64,000 nucleotides of DNA, from assembly GCA_964530925.1 (NCBI GenBank), contig CAZHBZ010000001.1:1-64000 (forward strand). Reading direction: 5' to 3'. The notes beneath the pieces were generated by a model that searched no databases, had not been told where the DNA came from, and worked only from the letters and a program-made list of their open reading frames with translations. The translations under genes and the position numbers were made by a program. Every line of letters starts with the position of its first letter. Positions within the stretch are counted from its first letter, which is position 1. Positions 50,880 to 58,138 of the stretch are shown here, in pieces. The DNA is from LiPW-15 sp964530925. Its GTDB lineage: Bacteria > Patescibacteriota > Minisyncoccia > UBA6257 > 2-01-FULL-56-20.

Positions 50880-51368
50880 TTATGATGCCGCGGAAAGCTT
50901 CCTGTAAACGAATGCTCCCGCAATCATGACCGTGGGCATAGCGGCAAAAAGTCCTATTCCGAAAGCCAAAGCGCCCAAAATAGTAATACCAAGCATCAGA
51001 AGGCAAAATAGGAAAAGCTGGCCTTTCTGGCCCATGGTTATCTCCCCACTGCGCTTAAAAGACTCCATTATTCCCATCTTCTTGTCGATTATAAAATACC
51101 TCGCAAACTGATATTTTAGCGACCAAATAATTCCCGGAATAATGAACAGAATCAATCCGCCAACGACTATTAATCCATANNNNNNNNNNNNNNNNNNNNN
51201 NNNNNNNNNNNNNNNNNNNNNNNNNNNNNNNNNNNNNNNNNNNNNNNNNNNNNNNNNNNNNNNNNNNNNNNNNNNNNNNACCAAAACCCCGGCAAAAAGC
51301 CAGAAGTTCTTCTTCATCCCCTCCCAGCCGAATTTGATCGCTTCTCCCTTAGAGAATTTTTTATTCAT
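50880..51368 (-). CDS. Membrane protein interrupted by a gap
   Basis: The two sides of the 100-N gap read in one frame. The N-terminal piece (KGEAIKFGWEGMKKNFWLFAGVL) and the C-terminal piece (two to three helices, with GGLILFIIPGIIWSLKYQFARYFIIDKKMGIMESFKRS between them) fit the DUF975/YciC-like integral membrane group. The total length is unknown because the gap size is a placeholder. Function is unknown for the group. Confidence 0.6.
   Translation of the reverse strand: MNKKFSKGEAIKFGWEGMKKNFWLFAGVLXXXXXXXXXXXXXXXXXXXXXXXXXXXXXXXXXXYGLIVVGGLILFIIPGIIWSLKYQFARYFIIDKKMGIMESFKRSGEITMGQKGQLFLFCLLMLGITILGALAFGIGLFAAMPTVMIAGAFVYRKLSAAS
51180..51279. other. Assembly gap (100 N)
   Basis: Exactly 100 N inside the 50880 gene. 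Confidence 0.98.
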
Positions 51369-51442
51369 AAATTAATTTTACCCCCGCGCCCCTCGAAGAA
51401 CAAGTCAAACGTTTTTGTCGAAATTGACAAAATTTAGCGATA

Positions 51443-51796
51443 TCAGGAAACCTCTTTTTGGTTTTCTGCTGCGCCAAAAATGGCCTCGCGGTCGCGGATA
51501 AATGCTTTCAAGTCCGCCTCTTCAGGATCGGTTAAAAGAGCTACCTTGCCCACTATTTCGGCAAAATTGTCGGGGTTTACTTCTTTAAAACGTTTTAAAA
51601 GAACCGGCCGCAAAAGATTATAGACCATTCCCCTCCTATCTTCGTTTTCGTCCGCCAGATAAAACTTGGAGTATTTAACCAAATCCTTCCAGTCCTCCGG
51701 GTTTCCAAGTTTATAAAATTCTCCGACGTCCTTAAATTTGATTCGCTCTTTGGCGTCAATTACATTACTATCCGCCTTTTCGTTAAACTCGTTCAT
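51443..51796 (-). CDS. Small soluble protein, unrecognised (117 aa)
   Basis: A charged helical protein (FKDVGEFYKLGNPEDWKDLVKYSKFY, LLRPVLLKRFKEVNPDNF). It has no membrane segment or motif I recognise. Its start context has no SD. It stands alone between membrane protein genes. Confidence 0.6.
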   Translation of the reverse strand: MNEFNEKADSNVIDAKERIKFKDVGEFYKLGNPEDWKDLVKYSKFYLADENEDRRGMVYNLLRPVLLKRFKEVNPDNFAEIVGKVALLTDPEEADLKAFIRDREAIFGAAENQKEVS

Positions 51797-51887
51797 TTTT
51801 CTAGTTTAAATCTTTTTACCTCATTCCGAAAATTTGGCCGCGGCCGCCAGCTTGTACCCATAAAATTAAAAGTTTTTTGCGCGGCAA

Positions 51888-52964
51888 CTACTCGCCACCC
51901 CCGTTCCTCCGGTCCAGCATTCCCGGAATTTTATTAAATTCGTTAAACACACCTTCAAATTCATCTCCGGTCTGTATGTTAATACGATATCTTTTTTCGC
52001 CGGTTTGAAGTATCTCCAAGCCTTTTTTCAAAACCTCCAGAGAGCTCGCAATATCATACGCAAAAGCCTTCACGGAAACAGAGAAAATAAATATAAGCTC
52101 TAAAAGCATTAACCCGCAACCCAGCAAAAACATTTGTAGGCTGACGTTTTCTTCAAAGTAATTCCAAACCAAAGGGAAAAGAAGCGAACCGGCCATGAGC
52201 AAGACGCATGAGCCAATCATCATCACCTTCCCGCCGATAGATAAAACAAGCTTGGGATGCGAAACCTCGCCAAAAGAATAAAGGACTTCATGCACTCCGC
52301 TTAAAAAACGCCTCGAGAGAATATACATAAGCAGAGCTATTATTGGGGATATCGCTAGACCGATAAAAATACTTTTGACTGCCGCCTCGCTTGTTGTGTG
52401 ACCCCAGAATATTAACTGCGGCGCGGAAAGCAGATAGCCTCCAAAAGTAAAAATAAATCCTAATCTGCCGACTTTAAGGGGGAAGCTAGATAAAAATGCG
52501 GAGAATTTATCCGTCCGTTCGTGAGTTATCGATTTAATATTAGAGCTATAGTCCCTCAGGAAAAGTCTTACCCGCCCCAGGAGGCGCATAACTATAAAAA
52601 GAAATATCCCGCCAAAAAGCACAACTTCAAAAGAATACAAAAAGGCGGAAAAACTTATTCCCCGGTTATCAAGGTTTAAGGTAAAAAAGGACTGCAACGG
52701 ACCAACTACCCAAAGAATAGCCACTATCAACATGCTGAAAACACTCAAAAATTTACTCGAGATATCTGGAGAGTCCTTCCCCGGCCATAAGAAATAAAAG
52801 AAAATTAAGGCAAGAATAATTTCCGGAATCAACAGAGCCGCAAAATGCCCCCAACCAAATGTATCGCCGCGTGAAAATGCTTCAAAGGAAGACATTGACA
52901 CCCAGGCCCAATACGCGAAAAAAAGAACGCCGGAAATGATTTTGCCTATCATTTTTATCTTCAT
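51888..52964 (-). CDS. Six-helix membrane protein with HAMP-like end
   Basis: A 358-residue protein. The frame runs to 53021 and would overlap the upstream YbjQ gene; the ATG at 52964 (MKIKMIGKIISG) is more natural. About seven or eight helices fill the first 300 residues. The C-terminal 45 residues (LEVLKKGLEILQTGEKRYRINIQTGDEFEGVFNEFNKI) match a HAMP domain, normally a signal relay, but no kinase or receptor output domain follows. It may be a truncated signalling protein. Ligand unknown. Confidence 0.65.
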   Translation of the reverse strand: MKIKMIGKIISGVLFFAYWAWVSMSSFEAFSRGDTFGWGHFAALLIPEIILALIFFYFLWPGKDSPDISSKFLSVFSMLIVAILWVVGPLQSFFTLNLDNRGISFSAFLYSFEVVLFGGIFLFIVMRLLGRVRLFLRDYSSNIKSITHERTDKFSAFLSSFPLKVGRLGFIFTFGGYLLSAPQLIFWGHTTSEAAVKSIFIGLAISPIIALLMYILSRRFLSGVHEVLYSFGEVSHPKLVLSIGGKVMMIGSCVLLMAGSLLFPLVWNYFEENVSLQMFLLGCGLMLLELIFIFSVSVKAFAYDIASSLEVLKKGLEILQTGEKRYRINIQTGDEFEGVFNEFNKIPGMLDRRNGGGE

Positions 52965-53004
52965 CTTTATAATTATGACACAATGCGTCTGAACACTACG
53001 GCGT

Positions 53005-53352
53005 CTATTTTTTAGGCTCAACCAAAACCGCGGTTCCGTAGGCCAAAACCTCAGTCACGCCTCCCATAATTTCCGTCGCGTCATAGCGCGCCCCGATAAC
53101 CGCATTGGCGCCCATTTCCGCCGCGTGCTCGAGCATTAAATCGAACGCATCAGAACGAGTCTTCTCGCAAAGTTTTGTAAAAAGAGAAATGTTGCCTCCA
53201 ACTATGGTTTGCAAACTCGCGCCAATCGAGCCAAAGATGGATCGGGAGCGAACCACAATCCCTTTCGCGACTCCCAGATTTTTAACTATGCGATAGTTCT
53301 CAAGTTCGAACGCAGTCGTAACCATTGCCGGCTCAACCGTTTTATTATTCAT
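53005..53352 (-). CDS. YbjQ/UPF0145 family protein
   Basis: A 115-residue homopentamer-forming family sometimes described as heavy-metal binding. The family pattern is clear: TTAFELENYRIVKNLGVAKGIVV, then IVGGNISLFTKL, AAEMGANAVIGARYD and GGVTEVLAYGTAV. Biological role is not established. It lies 40 bp upstream of the HAMP-like protein. Confidence 0.9.
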   Translation of the reverse strand: MNNKTVEPAMVTTAFELENYRIVKNLGVAKGIVVRSRSIFGSIGASLQTIVGGNISLFTKLCEKTRSDAFDLMLEHAAEMGANAVIGARYDATEIMGGVTEVLAYGTAVLVEPKK

Positions 53353-53382
53353 TTGTTGATTGTGAAGTCTATTGAATTTTAT

Positions 53383-53841
53383 TTAAGAAACGATGCTAAA
53401 TGTCTTATCGCTGCTATCATGAACGACACTTACAGCAGATTCAACGCTAATTGAATACTCACTCGATTCCGGCAAATCTGTCACTCCAAAAACCTCGGCG
53501 TAAAGCTTTTTAACTGTCCACTCATAACTGCCGGTATTTGGAATATCGGAGGCGACGGAGGCGCTAAAGTGCTGACTATCCGGATTGCCCAAAATATTTA
53601 ACCGAATATTTACGGACTTAATATCTTTACTGCTTAGCCAGGTGATTTTTACTGTTTCACCGATCGTCCATCTTTCCCCTCCGTTTGGCGAGACGACAGT
53701 AATGAACGGAGTTTCGGACTGCGCGCCCAAATTATTCGCGGAATTCGAATTTTTACCCGCTTGGTATACAACACCGCCCGCGACCAAAACAACGGCGACC
53801 GCAAGAACTATCGCGATTGGAGCAAACCCTTTTTTATTCAT
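53383..53841 (-). CDS. Membrane-anchored protein with Kre9/KNH-like Ig-type domain
   Basis: A 152-residue surface protein. The start MNKKGFAPIAIVLAVAVVLV is a pilin-like or simple anchor seen in many CPR surface proteins. The outer part has ITVVSPNGGERWTIGETVKITW, the hallmark of the Kre9/Knh1-like (Ser-Thr-rich GPI-anchor type) domain, which occurs in secreted adhesion and cell-wall proteins. One copy of the domain is present. Confidence 0.8.
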   Translation of the reverse strand: MNKKGFAPIAIVLAVAVVLVAGGVVYQAGKNSNSANNLGAQSETPFITVVSPNGGERWTIGETVKITWLSSKDIKSVNIRLNILGNPDSQHFSASVASDIPNTGSYEWTVKKLYAEVFGVTDLPESSEYSISVESAVSVVHDSSDKTFSIVS

Positions 53842-53854
53842 GCTTTAATCTTAC

Positions 53855-53910
53855 CACAACACCGCTTCGAAGACGGTGCTTTTTGTTTTGTGCGCGGGAG
53901 AGGGAGTTGA
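53855..53910 (-). pseudogene. Partial copy of the tRNA-Leu 3' end and terminator
   Basis: Matches the 3' end of tRNA-Leu plus its downstream hairpin at 54027-54082: CACCG/CGGTG hairpin, T-rich stretch, then GTGCGCGGGAGAGG and TTGAAC. It is degenerate and too short to fold as a tRNA. Confidence 0.75.
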
Positions 53911-54007
53911 ACGTCGCTTCGCTCCCTCAAAACCCACGGTTTTGAGTAATTTCCTTCACGGGAGGAATACCTTTCCTCCCGACCCCACCTTTCAGTTCAA
54001 ATCCTCT
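53895..54007. repeat. Structured element B, homologous to element A
   Basis: Bounded by GAGAGGGAGTTGAAC and the near-complement GTTCAAATCCTCTTC. The inside aligns with element A: CTCCCTCAAAACC, CGGTTTTGAG, ATTTCCT, ACGGGAG and CCTCCCGACCCC are shared, while the CTCAAAACC/GGTTTTGAG and CGGGAGG/CCTCCCG stems keep pairing. It lies directly next to tRNA-Leu. Confidence 0.75.
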
Positions 54008-54025
54008 TCTTCCATGCATGAAATA

Positions 54026-54061
54026 ATAAAACACCATCACAAGGACGGTGTTTTATTATTT
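54026..54061 (-). terminator. Hairpin after tRNA-Leu
   Basis: AATAATAAAACACC pairs perfectly with GGTGTTTTATTATT directly downstream of tRNA-Leu on the minus strand; the A/T-rich arms give the T run of a terminator. Confidence 0.8.
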
Positions 54062-54062
54062 G

Positions 54063-54146
54063 TGCGCGGGAGAGGATTTGAACCTCCAAGGGGTTGCCCC
54101 CGCTACCACCTCAAGGTAGTGCGTCTGCCAGTTTCGCCACCCGCGC
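54063..54146 (-). tRNA. tRNA-Leu (GAG)
   Basis: An 84-nt class II tRNA. Acceptor stem GCGCGGG/CCCGCGC, anticodon stem CTACC/GGTAG with loop TTGAGGT (anticodon GAG), a long variable arm (GGGGGCAACCCC) and T arm GGAGGTTCAAATCCTC. CCA is not encoded. Confidence 0.95.
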
Positions 54147-54202
54147 ATATATCTATCAATAACGAAGTTATCTTAGACCAAATCCTAAAAAATTTCAACA
54201 AA

Positions 54203-54224
54203 AAAAGACCGGGCGCAGGCCCGG
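54203..54224 (-). terminator. Terminator of the 54232 gene
   Basis: On the minus strand CCGGGC-CTGC-GCCCGG followed by TCTTTTTTT. Confidence 0.85.
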
Positions 54225-54231
54225 CGATAAA

Positions 54232-54441
54232 CTACTTCCTCTCCCAATCATAAATTGAAACAAACGGACGGTCGGGCCTCGCGAGAAAAAGGATTGCGGG
54301 ACGCCATCCGTTTTTCAAGCAAATCTTTTCCGCTTTTCGAATGGCGAATTGTCGCCCGAGGTTTTTTGGCGTGGAAAACGAAGTTCCGCCAAACTTACTT
54401 CCCCTGCCACCCCCATAGAGCAAAACATATTCTTTCTCCAA
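54232..54441 (-). CDS. Small SD-led protein with TTG start (69 aa)
   Basis: Unrecognised, basic. A strong AAGGAGG SD stands five bases before a TTG that begins MEKEYVLLYGGGRGSKFGG; there is no better ATG. A Gly-rich start and KAEKICLKNGWRPAILFLARP suggest a small alpha/beta fold. Part of the SD-led set, with its own terminator, and divergent from the next small gene. Confidence 0.7.
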   Translation of the reverse strand: MEKEYVLLYGGGRGSKFGGTSFSTPKNLGRQFAIRKAEKICLKNGWRPAILFLARPDRPFVSIYDWERK

Positions 54442-54537
54442 TCTATCCTCCTTGAAACTAATAATACTCTCCGAAGATTAACTTAATTTGCCAATTTTTC
54501 AAATATTTGAGAAACTAATCGCAGCAAGGAGGAAATC

Positions 54538-54702
54538 ATGGGCGCCTCTTGGAAATCTTCACCGCTATTTTCCGGCTTCATCGTTTTCCTTGGAATCATC
54601 GCCGCCGTTTACCTGGCAATCAAAACCCCGCTCCTTTTCCCGCTGGTTATCATCCTTATTGCGATGGCCACCCTCTTTCTCCATCGAAAGTTCAGGGGGT
54701 GA
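54538..54702 (+). CDS. Small SD-led membrane protein (54 aa)
   Basis: Starts MGASWKSSPLFSGFIVFLGI, with two membrane helices (about 11-27 and 31-48) separated by KTP and a basic end (HRKFRG). A GGAGG SD stands five bases before the ATG. It is divergent from the 54232 gene across a ~95-bp spacer, and a terminator follows. Confidence 0.75.
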   Translation: MGASWKSSPLFSGFIVFLGIIAAVYLAIKTPLLFPLVIILIAMATLFLHRKFRG

Positions 54703-54724
54703 ATCAAATGAAATCAAAAAAATA

Positions 54725-54749
54725 CCCCGGATCATACTCCGGGGATTTT
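54725..54749 (+). terminator. Terminator of the 54538 gene
   Basis: CCCCGG-ATCATACT-CCGGGG followed by ATTTTG. A further hairpin (GCCCCGC/GCGGGGC at about 54764-54781) and a third (AACGC/GCGTT inside CCGCC/GGCG, about 54847-54884) follow; 54750-54946 holds no convincing gene. Confidence 0.8.
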
Positions 54750-54912
54750 GATAATAAATTAAAGCCCCGCGTTTTGCGGGGCCGGGAATTACGAGACAAG
54801 TTCATTAACAGACGCGTAGCAAGCTTCGCAAATTGCCATAAACAAAAACCCGCCCAACGCTGATGCGTTTAAGGCGAGTTTTTATTTCAAAATATTTATA
54901 CTTAGACTGAAA

Positions 54913-54946
54913 CTCCAACCCGCCTGTCGGCAGGCAGGTTTTTTTC
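54913..54946 (+). repeat. GCCTGCC palindrome with T run
   Basis: AACCCGCCTG-TCGG-CAGGCAGGTT followed by TTTTT. A degenerate copy of the GCCTGCCGGCAGGC palindrome that here can act as a plus-strand terminator, just past the end of rplS. Confidence 0.65.
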
Positions 54947-55264
54947 TTAGACAGATACCCCTATCTTCTTGCGCACTCTCGCTCCGGACATGTTGCGAAC
55001 GAAGTAAAGTTTGGAACGGTGCACTTTTTTAGGAGAACTCAATATCTCAACCTTGGTGATAGTCGGGACGTTAATTGGGAAAACTTTTTCTACGCCGACA
55101 CCGGCAACCTGAGCCCGAACGGTAAAAGTCGCTCCGGTTTCTTTGCCGTGCTTTCTGGCCAAAACCAAACCTTCAAAAGGAGTGGTGCCTTCAAAAACCT
55201 TAACTTTCGCTCCCGGTTTTATTTTTTTAAGAATTTCCTCTGTTATCATGTTTTTAAATTTCAT
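54947..55264 (-). CDS. rplS: Ribosomal protein L19
   Basis: A 105-residue bL19. Typical segments are KIKPGAKVKVFEG, FEGLVLARKHGKETGATFTVR, GVGVEKVFPINVPTITKVEIL and KLYFVRNMSGARVRKK. It overlaps the upstream response-regulator gene by 4 bp (ATGA), an unusual pairing for a ribosomal protein. The usual partner trmD is 34 kb away. Confidence 0.95.
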   Translation of the reverse strand: MKFKNMITEEILKKIKPGAKVKVFEGTTPFEGLVLARKHGKETGATFTVRAQVAGVGVEKVFPINVPTITKVEILSSPKKVHRSKLYFVRNMSGARVRKKIGVSV

Positions 55265-55668
55265 GCTTGCTGCTGCTCGGCTTGAGGTCCCTGATTTACG
55301 ATGTCCGTTAGAATTTTAACTAGGTCATCCACCGAAGTCCGAACTTTAACATAATAGTCCAACACTCCAAGTTGCTTTGCTTTTTCTATATCGCTCTCCT
55401 GCCCAAGATTCGAAGCCACAACGACCGGAACTCGATTCAGATGCGGGTCGGAAAAAATAGTTTCCAAAAATTCAAAACCTGAAAGTTTCGGGATGATAAG
55501 GTCCAAGATAATAAGATCTGGAGCTTGCTCCCTGGCCATAGCTAGAGCTTGTTCGCCGTCAAAAGCCTGGCGAACCGCAAATCCCTGCTTTTCCATGCGT
55601 CCCTTAAGAATCATGGAAAAAAACGGATCATCCTCAACTATCAGAATATTTTTAGCAATTCCTTCCAT
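55261..55668 (-). CDS. Single-domain response regulator (CheY-like)
   Basis: A 135-residue receiver with no output domain. The acidic pair is in ILIVEDDPFF, the phosphorylated Asp in LIILDLIIPKLSG, the Ser switch in VVVASNLG and the Lys in DYYVKVRTS. The C-terminus is Gln-rich (GPQAEQQQA). No histidine kinase is adjacent. It is coupled to rplS by a 4-bp overlap. A TAGAAT ends six bases before the ATG. Confidence 0.93.
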   Translation of the reverse strand: MEGIAKNILIVEDDPFFSMILKGRMEKQGFAVRQAFDGEQALAMAREQAPDLIILDLIIPKLSGFEFLETIFSDPHLNRVPVVVASNLGQESDIEKAKQLGVLDYYVKVRTSVDDLVKILTDIVNQGPQAEQQQA

Positions 55669-55787
55669 GCGACTATTCTAGAGCATTTTAGCAGTTTGGT
55701 AAACCGCAAATGGAATAATGGATAGCGAATCATGAAGTATGGGTAGCCCTTCTTCATAATTCCTGCCCCCTTATTCCGTATTTCCAA

Positions 55788-55810
55788 AGAGCTTTTTAGT
55801 TGTCCCAATC
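55788..55810 (-). other. 3' arm of the pre-16S processing stem
   Basis: On the transcript strand GATTGGGACAACTAAAAAG... pairs over 23 positions (one G-U) with the 5' arm at 57673-57695. It starts 33 nt past the CCTCC anti-SD candidate. Such stems are RNase III substrates in other bacteria. Confidence 0.85.
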
Positions 55811-55848
55811 GTGCTGCCCTCTTCTCCGCCAATTGGCAGAAATGGAGG

Positions 55849-55929
55849 GACTTCAGCAATTCATGCCTCGCTTCCAGCCGCGATCGATTCACGATCGGAA
55901 GCGAGACACGTTCGACTAAGTAGTTTAAT
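55849..55929 (-). other. 81-nt hairpin insertion before the 16S anti-SD
   Basis: Helix 45 is followed by AATCA as expected, but instead of CCTCC there are 81 extra bases before a CCTCC at 55848-55844. The insert folds on itself: ACTTAG with CTGAAGT (one bulge), CTCGCTTCC with GGAAGCGAG, and an apical GATCG/CGATC. It may be an intron, an excised spacer or a permanent extension. Confidence 0.7.
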
Positions 55930-56274
55930 TGATTCACGCACAGCTTCCGCTACGCGTGCCTTGTTACGACTTCGCCCATGTCACCGATCCTAGGCTGATT
56001 CGCAAAACGAACTTCACCTATTACCGGCTCCCTTGGCGTGACGGGCGGTGAGTACAGGACTCGAGAACGTATTCACCGCGGCGTTGCTGATCCGCGATTA
56101 CTAGCGATTCCGGCTTCATGGGGGCGAGTTGCAGCCCCCAATCCGAACTGGGGTCAAGTTTTAGAGATTGGCTCCGCCTTACGGCTTGGCAGCCCGCTGT
56201 CTTGACCATTGTAACATGAGTGTAGCCCAGGGTATCAAAGGGCCATGCGGATTTGACGTCATCCCCTCCTTCCT

Positions 56275-56382
56275 CCCAGCTCCAAAAATACAAGAATTTA
56301 GAATGCAGGAAGTAGAATGTAGTAGTTTTTATTTCTACTAGATTCTATATTCTAAATTCTATCTTCTATTCTTGGAGCTGGG
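56275..56382 (-). other. Hairpin insertion in 16S helix 40
   Basis: Where most 16S genes have a short loop (CCAGTGATAAACTGG in E. coli), this gene has CCCAGCTCCAA...TTGGAGCTGGG with an 86-nt interior (56286-56371). The interior is an imperfect hairpin of TAGAAT and CTAGTAG units resembling the intergenic TAGT-type spacers. Confidence 0.8.
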
Positions 56383-57594
56383 CAGTTCCACGTGACACTT
56401 GTAACACGTGGCAGGGGTTGCGCTCGTTACCCCAATTAAGGGAACGCCTCACGGCACGAGCTGACGACAACCATGCAGCACCTGAACTAGGCGTCCTTGA
56501 GAGAGGGCCAATGTTTCCATCGGCTTTCACCTAGAATTTCAAACCCTGGTAAGGTTCCTCGCGTACCGTCGAATTAAACCTCATGTTCCACCGCTTGTGC
56601 GAGTCCCCGTCTATTCCTTTGAGTTTTAAGCTTGCGCTCGTACTTCCCAGGCGGCCTGTTTAACGCGTTAGCTACGCTACCCCGAGGGTCGATACTCGAA
56701 ACAGCTAACAGGCATCGTTTAGGGCGTGGACTACAAGGGTATCTAATCCTTTTTGCTCCCCACGCTTTCGTATCTCAGAGTCAGGAAAGTCCCAGTACAC
56801 TGCCTTCGCCTTTGGTGTTCCCCACGATATCAACGGATTTCACCCCTACACCGTGAGTTCCACGTACCTCTAACTCCCTCTAGTCTTGTCGTATCCCGGG
56901 CACTTCCACCGTTGGGCGGTGGGCTTTAACCAAGGACGCACAAAACCTCCTACATGCGCTTTACGCCCAATAAATCCGGATAACGCTTGAGGTCTACGTA
57001 TTACCGCTGGTGCTGGCACGTAGTTACCCACCTCTTTCCGTAGGGTACCGTCACCGAAGTTCTTCCCCTACTACCGCAGTTTACGATCCGAAAACCTTCT
57101 TCCTGCACGCGGTGTCGCTCGATCAGACTTTCGTCCATTGTCGAATATTCTCGACTGCTGCCTCCCGTAGGAGTACGAGCCGTGTCTCAGTCTCGTCGTT
57201 GGGGGTCAGGCTCTCACCTCCCCTACCGGTCATTGCCTTGGTAGGCCATTACCCTACCAACTAGCTGATCGGACCTAAGCCGATCCCAAAGCGCCTTGCG
57301 GCTTTCGTCTTGCGACAATATCGGTTATTACCCCGCCTTTCGGCGGACTATCTCCGTCTTTGGGGTACGTGACTAGGGTGTTACTAACTCGTTCGCCGCT
57401 AAACTAATAAATCCGTCGCCTTGATATAATCTCAACTTCTTCAAAATTAGTTCCGCTCGACTTGCATGCCTTATCCACACCGCCAGCGTTCATCCTGGAC
57501 CAGGATCAAATCCTCATAAAAATCTTAGAGTGACCCGAAGGCCTCTCCCAGATTCGCTCTCAAAATAAATTTTGAGGCAATTTTAAAACACAAC

Positions 57595-57674
57595 CCACGC
57601 CCACCAAATTTTTCATTCGGGTGGCGGGGTCCTCGATTTTGTGATTCCTCGTTTCCTCGGAAACAAAATCGGGA
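57595..57674. repeat. Two-hairpin palindromic element, copy 3 (in the pre-16S leader)
   Basis: A CCACC...GGGTGG hairpin, the linker GGGGTCCTCGA, then ATTTTGT (57636-57642) pairing with ACAAAAT (57663-57669), ending in CGGGA. Same layout and linker as the copies at 8849, 20905 and 62822. It lies inside the rRNA precursor. Confidence 0.6.
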
Positions 57675-57695
57675 TTGGGACAACTAAAAAACTCT
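57673..57695 (-). other. 5' arm of the pre-16S processing stem
   Basis: Pairs with 55788-55810 over 23 positions, enclosing the whole 16S gene including both insertions and the anti-SD. Confidence 0.85.
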
Positions 57696-57768
57696 CTTTT
57701 TTATTGAACCTTTACCTATTAAAGTGTCAAAGAAACAAACGGACGGCACAGAGCCGCACGTGAGGATA

Positions 57769-57796
57769 AGTATATATATTAGTAGGTCTGTGTCAA
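57769..57796 (-). promoter_or_regulatory. 16S rRNA promoter
   Basis: On the minus strand TTGACA (57796-57791), a 16-bp spacer and TATACT (57774-57769). It is followed by GC-rich leader sequence (CTCACGTGCGGCTCTGTGCC), with about 75 bp to the processing stem. Confidence 0.8.
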
Positions 57797-57832
57797 CCCC
57801 GCTCTGGGGACCAAGCGAAGCCCGAGACCCAC

Positions 57833-57861
57833 TTGTAAATCCAAGGCTTAAAGCCTAGACT
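57833..57861 (+). promoter_or_regulatory. Promoter of the 57898 operon
   Basis: TTGTAA (57833-57838), a 17-bp spacer and TAGACT (57856-57861), divergent from the rRNA promoter. Confidence 0.55.
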
Positions 57862-57897
57862 TTCGGAAGTATTTCCTAATCGAAAAGGAGGATTGAA

Positions 57898-58116
57898 ATG
57901 ACTACGGTCACGCTTCCGCTCGGCAAGACCGAAGACGGCAATCCAGCTTTCCGCCTGAAGCTTACCGCGGCTGAACCCGGCGATGCTGCTTGGCTCTCGG
58001 ATCTTCGCTGGCACACGCCGACCGAAAAGAACAATTGGTCTGTGGAGAGTTTCGTCGGAACGAATACTTATGTCACGGAACTCGTCCTCGTCCTGCCCAT
58101 CTTTCTCCTGAAATAG
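57898..58116 (+). CDS. Small SD-led orphan protein (72 aa)
   Basis: Unrecognised, soluble, with a hydrophobic end (ELVLVLPIFLLK). AAAAGGAGG precedes the ATG at good spacing. It is divergent from the 16S promoter and is followed 22 bp later by another SD-led gene, so the two probably form an operon. Central segment SDLRWHTPTEKNNWSVESFVG has no known motif. Confidence 0.75.
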   Translation: MTTVTLPLGKTEDGNPAFRLKLTAAEPGDAAWLSDLRWHTPTEKNNWSVESFVGTNTYVTELVLVLPIFLLK

Positions 58117-58138
58117 AACCTAGCGCAAGGAGGCTATA

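Larger units (their letters stand above)
55842..57522 (-). rRNA. rrs: 16S ribosomal RNA with two hairpin insertions
   Basis: The full gene is recognisable on the minus strand: GATTTGATCCTGG near the 5' end, the ACTCCTACGGGAGGCAGCAG block, a variant 530 region (GTGCCAGCACCAGCGGTAA), AAACTCAAAGGAATAGACGG, GTTGTCGTCAGCTCGTG, and GTAACAAGGCACGCGTAGCG at helix 45. Helix 45 itself is intact through compensating changes (CACGCGTAGC/GCTGTGCGTG with a GGAA loop). Insertions lie in helix 40 and between helix 45 and the anti-SD. The 5' end is estimated from the E. coli pattern; the 3' end is placed just after CCTCC. No 23S, 5S or spacer tRNA follows. Confidence 0.95.

Noticed and set aside
54708..54863. 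A 51-codon frame after an AGGGGG sequence
   Set aside because: It runs through two hairpin terminators and has no protein-like pattern; the hairpins explain the sequence better.
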